From Porodaedalea pini (Eukaryota; Basidiomycota; Agaricomycetes; Hymenochaetales; Hymenochaetaceae), in assembly GCA_002794775.1 (NCBI GenBank), contig NBAY01000080.1, positions 119,431 to 183,430 on the forward strand: a stretch of 64,000 bases of DNA. Direction: 5' to 3'. The notes beneath the pieces are model-generated. The model saw only the letters and a program-made list of their open reading frames with translations, was not told the DNA's origin and did no database searches. Both the position numbers and the translations under genes were made by a program. Shown piece by piece: positions 56,933 to 64,000 of the stretch (within the stretch, counting starts at the first letter, position 1; every line of letters begins with the position of its first letter).

Positions 56933-58604
56933 TTATGGATCATCAAGAGCCTCTCCCCTGAGATAGAACAGTGTACCAAAGCACTCTCGGCCACCCCGTT
57001 CTAAGAGCGCTGCCTCCTCTGCAGACATACCCTGTGATCCCAGCCCTGTCGCCCACCGCCAGACGGTCAGCGCTTTCCAAGTGTCTAGCCGAGGACGCTG
57101 CGCTCGCGGTATGCGCCCGTCGAGGTCTAACAAGGCTGTGATGAGCTGTGCAGGAGCGGAGACATTCATCTCGCGCAATGCGCTCAGGTCAGAAGGCTCG
57201 TTCGGATATGGAATGAGTAAAGTAGGTGGAAGGCCTGGTTTGGAGCCGGAGCTCGCGGTGAGCGTAAGGGCACTCGTTTTGGGATGGACCGCACTGACCT
57301 AAATGGCCATGAAGCAAAAGAAAACGACGAATTGGGAGAAAGACTAACCAGTGCGTCCTTCTCGACGGTTATGCCGAGTGCATTGAACTTGTGTCTGAAG
57401 GAGATAATGTCACCCTCCTTCAAGAAGCCTTTGCGAACGAGGGGATCGAAGTCGCTTGATTTGCTTCACGCGCACTTTAGTACTCTTGACTATTTTCCAC
57501 CACGAGCGGAAGATGAATGCACCTTTCTTTTCCCCTTCGCCTTTCGGTTCGGATGCCAATCGAGCCTGAAGGGTCGTACATTGTACCGTTCACTTCCATT
57601 TTTTCTTCGTCCTCTTCCGGATGATCGCGTTCCCAAACGTCATCTTTCCATGGAGCGTGTAATGACCCATCACGGACACCTGAAAGATGCCTATTCACAA
57701 GCTCGCGGTGGGCAGATGTTAGCCAGCCGGAGTAAAGATGATCCTGGCACATTCAAATAACTAATTTCTGAGAAGAGAGTAACAGCATACCTGGAAGGTC
57801 CGCGCTGCTGACTCAAAATGAGGATCGTTGAAGAATGAAGGGTCGAGCGACCGTTCGTCGAGTAATGTAGATTCGTCTGCCTTTGCACGAGAAGATGATG
57901 GACCATCGATTTGCATTGGCTCACCATCTTTCTAGTAGCATTGTTTCAGTTCTGGTAACCTGCAATATCGAAGAAATTTCGCAGCGCTTACTCACTTGCA
58001 AGTCAGTGGACTGGAGCTCGGAAGGCTGGTTTTGCAGATGTCTCCGAGACGGGTGGAACTTATCTATATCTTGAACTTGTTCCCCAAACGCTGTCGGTGG
58101 CAACAGCTTGCAGAGCCTTGCACGCGATTCAGGCGACAGCGCAATCCATGTACCATAATTGATGACATCCTGCACTCACAATCGCTTCAGAGAATAGTTT
58201 TAATGGGAGAGACGCGACAAGTGATTCAGGCTGACAGATATATCCAAGTTCACGAGTGGGCTTTTTGGGTTCGTGAGTATGAAGTCGATGTCGTAAATCT
58301 TTTCCGCAGCTGAATTAGGTTTGGCGGGCTTGCCCCTCCCTCTAGCCTTTGTAGTTTTCGCAATCGTCCCGTTTTGCTCTCCTAATTCGACCGCTTCGTC
58401 AGCACCACGCGTATCGTCTCCATCATCTGAGCGTGCATCACGTTTCCCCTTCCCCTTCGAGACAGCTCGTCCTGCAACAACCCCGTTGGACGAAGGCGCT
58501 GCGGCGCCAGAGCATGCCTTCGACGTCAGTGCGACAGAGGCCAGCTCAACGGGCACTTTCACCGCGGCACGAGTCGTTCGGCGAGGTCGTGCTTCAGATG
58601 ACAT
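56933..58604 (-). CDS. ASX-homology (DEUBAD-like) domain protein
   Basis: Minus-strand exons from ATG 58604 (MSSEARPRRTTRAAVKVPV) with a basic, low-complexity N-terminus. The ASXH domain follows: FILTNPKSPLVNLDIS, DVINYGTWIALSPESRARL, CKLLPPTAF, then DPSFFNDPHFESAARTFQ and DHLYSGWLTSAHRELVNRHL. Further exons read LKEGDIISFRHKFN-like, TLLIPYPNEPSDLSALREM and GRECFGTLFYLRGEALDDP (stop 56933-56935). ASXH proteins bind BAP1-type deubiquitinases at chromatin in animals; in fungi the family is seen but its partner is not established. Five or six exons; junctions near 57950 and 57300 are approximate. Confidence 0.82.
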
Positions 58605-60138
58605 CCCTGAGAGCTTACTAACAACGTCGTGGTTGCGGTTCGAGAAGAAGAAGTATATGTAAACGGTTCATGGCCGTCGTGACGGAACAAGCGCTGGAAT
58701 TTGAATGAGTCGCGTGATCTCGACGCGTGTTGGACGCGTCAGATCGACGCTCATTTTGAAAGACGTCCGAGTCCGCGTCAGCAACAGCGCTGACTCTGAC
58801 TCTACTGCAATGACCTTGACTCGAGCGAAACGTCAAAATAAACTGTGTTATAACGTGTATAATCTTACTATCATATAGACTATGAACATAAATTTATTAG
58901 CAATGTTACTATAAAAACCCGCATAGCTGGCAGAAGCGACGCGAAGTATATATATTATATAGCCGGACTACCCAGGCATCTCTTGTGCTCCACTAGGCCA
59001 CATAACACGACTCTGATCTGGGCTGCTACTCTGTAAATGACAATCAGTTCAGTTGAATAGCAAGCGGCAGAAGAGACGGGCGTGGGTTCGGTTTGCCTTC
59101 TTTGCGGGATATGCGAAGCATGTCATCCAAGGGGCGAAGAGAAAGAGGATGGGATGGGATTTGGAGATGCTTACCTTGATCTATAAGTGATGAAGACAGT
59201 ATGGAGAACGTTCGATGTATGGTATCGGACTGAATGACAGATATACGTTTACCAGGTGACAGAAGGAGTTCTCAGGACTGTTTATGGAATCATCGATATC
59301 GCGCCGACGGAAACACAAGATTGAGAGCCACGCAAGCAGGGATAATGTCACAGAGGGGAAGAAAGGAGAAAATAGGTTGCGTGGTTACGGGTTAGGTGCT
59401 GAGGCTAGTCGGAGATTTCTTGTCAATAATATAAGGAGCTTCCCTGGCTTATGACGAGATGAGCCGATGATGTGTGCCGGAATAACCGTTTTTTCGTAGA
59501 TCGCAGCAAGTGGGCAGGACAGTTATCTCACTAGATCGAGTTTGCTCCAACTTTCCAGGTATATCTCCAGGATAAAGCATATTCGACAAAGAGAAACTGA
59601 ATGCATTGCTTTCTAAATGCACGCTTGCTTCTGTTCAGCACGAGTATTCCAGTCTGGAATTTAGAAGAGTACTTCTGCGACGCTTGAGTTATGAAAGATA
59701 GCATGAGTCATTTGCGCTTTTTATATTTTCGAATAAGATGAAGGTGGACGTGTGGTTCAGAACAGCTGACTGGCTTGAAAGCTAGAGCTTACCAATATAT
59801 ATGTTTCCGCATAACCATGAGTGCTCCAGCCTCACATGTTTCCTTGGTCCATGGAATGAGATACGTACATCCATCCGAGTCAGAAGGTTCTCAAATGCAT
59901 ACATCAGGATAGCGAATAAGACATTCGAACTGAGCGAGATAATAGAGCTCTAAATCTTTGGGTGTTCGTGCGGCGAGAATGTTGGGCAGGAGGGGCCTAG
60001 CAAATGAAATGTGAGTCGGGCTCCAGAGTCAGCCTGCGAAAAGAGTTCTGTGCTAGTTTCGGCAAACGCCGGACCGACCATACTTACGACCCGTTTAGGC
60101 CGCGAGTCCGTTCAACGACCAACGTCGACGACCTCAAC
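58605..60138. other. Intergenic
   Basis: About 1.5 kb without a supported gene. The last few hundred bases form the leader and promoter of the ribosomal protein gene. Confidence 0.45.
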
Positions 60139-60792
60139 ATGGTGAGTACGGCTCTTTTTGCTGCATAGAGTCCTAGAATCGCCATCGGGTAGCTTTGAGA
60201 GGCCGTGGACGCCGTTTTTATGGTAAATTGGATGGCTGGAGACGATGGATGGCGATGGTCTGTGGTGGATGGACTTTGACTCGAGATATAGGCGACGACG
60301 ATGTTGGCACTGACCCGGCACAATGCTGACGACTCATCCTCCATCCTGCAGACGAAAAAGAGAAGAAATGGTGGCCGCAACAAGAAGGGCCGTGGCCACG
60401 TTCCGTTCGTGCGTTGCTCGAACTGCTCGCGGTGCGTGCCCAAGGATAAGGCCATCAAGCGCTTTACCGTCCGCAACATGGTTGAGTCTGCCGCCGTCCG
60501 TGACATCTCGGAGGCCTCCATCTACAATGGTGCGTACAACGTTGTCTTTAACACAATTCCGCTGATGTTTACTCTCGACTTGCAACTTGCAGAGTACGTG
60601 ATTCCAAAACTGTACATCAAAATTGCCTACTGCGTTTCTTGCGCCATCCACTCCCACGTCGTCCGTGTTCGCTCCCGTCAGGGCCGTCGTAACCGTGCCC
60701 CACCCCCTCGTGTCCGCTGGAAGGATGGCAAGAAGGTCAACCCTGCTGTCGCTGCCGCTGCTGATGCTGCCGCGGCGAAGGCAGCCTCATAA
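60139..60792 (+). CDS. rps26: Ribosomal protein eS26
   Basis: Three exons: 60139-60141 (only the ATG), 60352-60529 and 60593-60792, with introns GTGAGT...CAG and GTGCGT...CAG. The product starts [18 protein letters not shown] and has [13 protein letters not shown] (zinc-binding cysteines), [37 protein letters not shown] and RRNRAPPPR, as in all eS26 proteins, then an Ala-rich tail. It sits at the mRNA exit of the 40S subunit. Length about 126 residues is normal. A start codon isolated on its own exon is common in fungal ribosomal protein genes. Confidence 0.96.
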
Positions 60793-61719
60793 TTGCTTTG
60801 CACATTGCATTGAGAGAAGAGAAAACAGGCACACTCACACTTCAGGTTGGAGGAGACGAAGGTGTAGGAATGTATGTTCGTGTATGCTTCTCTTGTCCAT
60901 CCCGCAACAAAAATGCATGTCTTGTCGCTTTCCTACCCAATCAAGAGCATTCAACGTAAGAAGCATCGCGCTAAAACGATGAAGAATAGGTTACTCAATG
61001 GTTCGGATGCGTTGCGACTGAATGCTTGTCAACGTGACGCAACTCACCGTCCAATAAATGTGACAAACTGACTGTGAAAAAGTGCGTGTTGACTCTCAAC
61101 CATTGCGAATCGCTAACCTCTACCTTTACTCCGACAATGACAAGCTCGACATCCTTTTCAGCTATCTGCTCGTCCCAGCCCTCTAAGTTTACAGTTCTTC
61201 GCCACTCCATAAGCTTGGTTTGACATAGCCAATGCGTCTAGTATCCAAATTACATAATATTCTCGCCAAATGCTCCTATCTTCTGCCATGAAAGGGTATA
61301 GAAAGCAAGCATTTACAAGGAGAAGAATGAAGAGGCCTGACTTCCCGAGTAAAGTCTTGTCAAGAGTTACAGTACGAAGCCGAGCTTATCGCGAAGGTAC
61401 TTTTATTCACCGTACAGTCAACATTCTTGACAACTAAACTCATAATTCCAGAAGGCCTGCTCATACATGACTCGGCCAAGCACTGGGACCGCGCTGTGGT
61501 CTCAGTCCCTTTCATCGAGATTGAAAACGCTCTCTTGATTCCTTAAAGGCACAGGCTAGCCAGTCGATACGCTTGACTGTTGTGGTCTTTTTTCTGCCGT
61601 TACAACGCCACAAGGACGGGCGGTCGGTAGATTATCAGACAGAGCTGGTTGTGAGGGAAGAAAATAGTTTGCATTTTCCCAGAAGGCGGAGAAGCTATAT
61701 CAAGCGCTCCCCGTCAACT
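60793..61719. other. Intergenic
   Basis: A minus-strand piece at about 61120-61210 (MEWRRTVNLEGWDEQIAEKD) looks exon-like and is followed by a possible donor, but no other exon was found. Otherwise nothing. Confidence 0.4.
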
Positions 61720-62001
61720 ACATAGCACATCAAACGAGTAACACAATGGCGAGCGATAACTTTGCGTTTAACCCTCTGGGAGAACAGTCTTAGGTCTGCT
61801 AGGAGGCTTTGCATGTGAGACTCGCGAGGGCTCCTCCGAGCAAAGCAAACCGGCAAAGTAACATAGCACATCAAACGAGTAACGTAATGGTGAGCGATAA
61901 CTTTGCATTTAGCCCTCTGGGAGAACAGTCTTAAATCTGCTCGGACGCTTTGCATGTGAGATTCGCGAGGGCTCCTCCGGGCAAAGCAAGCCGGCAAAGT
62001 A
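61720..62001. repeat. Two tandem 141-bp repeats
   Basis: 61720-61860 and 61861-62001 both begin ACATAGCACATCAAACGAGT and end CCGGCAAAGTA, with about 12 differences, nearly all transitions. They end 70 bases before the ATG at 62071. Confidence 0.85.
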
Positions 62002-62070
62002 CTGCAAGACTCCACACTTATTAGAACCGCTCTGCAGGCGTGTCCAGGGTCTGCACCCCGATAGATCAAC

Positions 62071-63234
62071 ATGAGTCACCGCACCGAGGATGACAGTACT
62101 AGTGGAGGGAGCGACTCAGAGAAACATAGACTCCCGGCATCTACGAGACCTGGTAGAGAGATTCGAAGAATGGGCGCCGTACGTAAAACGCCTGAGGAGA
62201 ATGCCGAGCGCCGTGGGAGGTCGTCGAGCAGGACACACAGGGTGGGCAGCGCTAGCTCAGAGAACAACCCAAAGGAGTGGACCGGCGTCGAGCGTCCGGA
62301 AGGAAATGGGAAACAGCCCAAGGCCACTGAGAAGAGGCGGGAGGGAAGCCCTCTGGTCCATCCACGAGATCCTAGTGCGCACAAACCGAAGGCAACCATC
62401 CCCAATTCCATCCATACCGAAACACACTATCGAAGTGCAAGCGCCGATAGGAACAAGATAACAAACTCCCCAAGCCCGCCGCGATCTAAAAGTCCGTTCG
62501 AGTCAACGAAACATGATGCGTACGCACTTGAGGTGGCGAGGAGAGGCGATGAGATACCTCCCCCTGACAGGGAACGCTTGGCTCGGAGGGAAGAGATAGA
62601 GAAATCTCATTTAACCAATTCAATTCCCTCAGTACAAACGAGCACCCCGAGTCCGCCGGGAACTGAAAGTCCGTTCCGGTCAACGAAACATGATGCGTAC
62701 GCACTTGAGGTGGCGAGGAGAGGCCGTGAGCCTCCCCCTGACAGGGAACGCTTGGCTGGGAGGGAAAAAATAGAGAAATCTCATTTAACCACTTCAAATT
62801 CCTCAGTACGAACGAGCTCCCCAAGCCCGCTGCGATCTAAAAGTCCGTTCGCGTCAAACGAACCTGATGCGTACGAATTTGAGGTGGCGAGCAAAGACAA
62901 GAAGAAGAAACGCTTGGCTCAGAAGGAAGAGATGTTGACCACTCCAAGTTCCTCAGTACGAACGAGCTCCGCGGGCAGTGCAGGACCACAAGAGGCGAAA
63001 AAGAGCTGGTTCACAGAAGACCTTCCAAAAGCTAGTAGCTCTACCTCCATTCCTAGCAACTGGAAACCGAAGCGCAAATTATGGGAAAGCTTCGGAGATC
63101 CAAAGAGACAGGGGATCATACAAGAGAACTTGGAACAGGCGGATAAAGAGTATCCATTGACAAAGGACCAGGCCGATGAGGTAGCTGAAGCCACATGTCA
63201 AGCATGGCTTGGGGGGAAAAAGAGGAAGAAATAA
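62071..63234 (+). CDS. Disordered repeat protein of unknown function
   Basis: 387 residues, single exon from ATG 62071 (MSHRTEDDSTSGGSDSEKHR). Ser/Arg/Lys/Glu-rich and predicted disordered. Three tandem units of about 62 residues (from about residue 134) share SP-P..KSPF.STKHDAYALE, VARRG..PPDRERLA.RE and IEKSHLT, with the third unit diverged. The C-terminal 60 residues look more ordered (NWKPKRKLWESFGDPKRQG, ADEVAEATCQAWLGGKKRKK) and end in a basic, possibly nuclear targeting, stretch. No family recognised. The long open frame and in-frame repeats support a real gene. Confidence 0.6.
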   Translation: MSHRTEDDSTSGGSDSEKHRLPASTRPGREIRRMGAVRKTPEENAERRGRSSSRTHRVGSASSENNPKEWTGVERPEGNGKQPKATEKRREGSPLVHPRDPSAHKPKATIPNSIHTETHYRSASADRNKITNSPSPPRSKSPFESTKHDAYALEVARRGDEIPPPDRERLARREEIEKSHLTNSIPSVQTSTPSPPGTESPFRSTKHDAYALEVARRGREPPPDRERLAGREKIEKSHLTTSNSSVRTSSPSPLRSKSPFASNEPDAYEFEVASKDKKKKRLAQKEEMLTTPSSSVRTSSAGSAGPQEAKKSWFTEDLPKASSSTSIPSNWKPKRKLWESFGDPKRQGIIQENLEQADKEYPLTKDQADEVAEATCQAWLGGKKRKK

Positions 63235-64000
63235 AGGAGACAACGCGATGAAGAGATCCAAGGATTGTTGGAACGTGTGCTCAGAGAGGATAAGAAGCCT
63301 CTTCAATTGTAAATGCCATGTTGCACATAATACAGCTATTTTTATACCACGTGTTTCAAAATTAGACCTTATTCAAAATTTCTGCAAGATCCTCGTAAGC
63401 AGCCAATATTACTATTAGTTCAACTTCTGTCGATGCACCTGTAGACATCGATGAACGGGTCATGGGCGGACTCATGTCGGAGCCGAATCAACTGTCGGAC
63501 GACTTCGGAGTTCGCGGAGTTTTGAATTACAACTCAAGTTCGTAGTTTGCTACTTTACCCCGCCGATGCCGCTCAGCTTCTTTTCAACAAATTTTTTATC
63601 AAGAATAACGTGTCTTGTATGAGGAGCTGTAAAAGCACAAGTATGCCCCCCGCCCTTCTACTGTATTTTTCAGAGCGATTCCCCACCTCCCTTTTTAGCA
63701 GAGCCTTGAATGCGCTGCAACGTAGAAATACTCCTTGCAGACAGGCAAAATCAGCCCTTGAACACGTCCTTTCCTTTTTTTGAAGCTCCTTAAACCTTGC
63801 TAGTGGCTGTCGATATGTCACAGCTGCTGGACATGTCCCCTCCGACCCAATCCCGTCAATCCACGTGGAAGCTTCGTTTTGCGCACACGTCACCTTTGGC
63901 TCATTTTTGATTATTTCAAGACTTATTCGCTGCAGCCGTTTGAGGAATAGATGATCAGGACTACCTTTTTAATCTGCATCAGCGCCACCCATCTTTCTTC
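63235..64000. other. Right edge, no gene recognised
   Basis: Short frames on both strands, none with family features. Confidence 0.4.

Noticed and set aside
61695..62072. Minus-strand 125-residue frame over the 141-bp repeats
   Set aside because: Its repeats only mirror the DNA tandem and the frame has no other support.

Overview
This window is genomic DNA from a filamentous basidiomycete fungus, most likely a mushroom-forming agaricomycete. The signs are short introns of about 50-70 bases with GT...AG ends in almost every host gene, protein families largely confined to that group (DUF6533 and DUF6698 proteins, Plavaka-type transposase, small secreted cysteine-rich proteins), and chromodomain-bearing Ty3/gypsy elements. 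I cannot name the species. No rRNA, tRNA, CRISPR array or prokaryotic operon was recognised.

Bases 1-18,200 are nested transposons. A decayed, minus-strand, Tad1-like LINE (ORF1 zinc-knuckle protein; ORF2 endonuclease, reverse transcriptase, RNase H) runs off the left edge. It is split by a solo LTR (2244-2572) and by a 12.3 kb tandem of two related chromovirus copies, A and B, that share one LTR (3908-16181). Copy A itself carries an inverted solo LTR (7526-7947). Almost all damage is nonsense, mostly arginine codons turned to TGA, with reading frames otherwise kept.

Bases 18,378-25,450 hold host genes: nbs1 (nibrin, the FHA/BRCT subunit of the Mre11 complex) and a multi-pass DUF6533 membrane protein, then an AT-rich stretch.

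Bases 25,551-43,200 are a second rearranged block. A DUF6698 gene is cut in one exon by an apparently intact 6,968-bp chromovirus (C) with matching GTGAT target duplications. Next come a fragment of ku70 with a frame error, a largely intact Plavaka-like transposase gene, and a scrambled second DUF6698 copy that still shows the uninterrupted insertion site.

Bases 43,900-64,000 are mostly ordinary host genes: a repeat-rich 877-residue protein of unknown function, two paralogous small secreted proteins, bud32 (KEOPS kinase), an EMC8/9 subunit, a third secreted protein, an ASX-homology protein, ribosomal protein eS26 and a disordered repeat protein.

The most informative signals are in the chromoviruses. 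All copies have an 11-base primer-binding site complementary to an 11-base stretch inside the LTR placed about 33-35 bases after a TATA box, which matches Tf1-type self-priming. Each also has an in-phase slippery heptamer at the gag/pol overlap.
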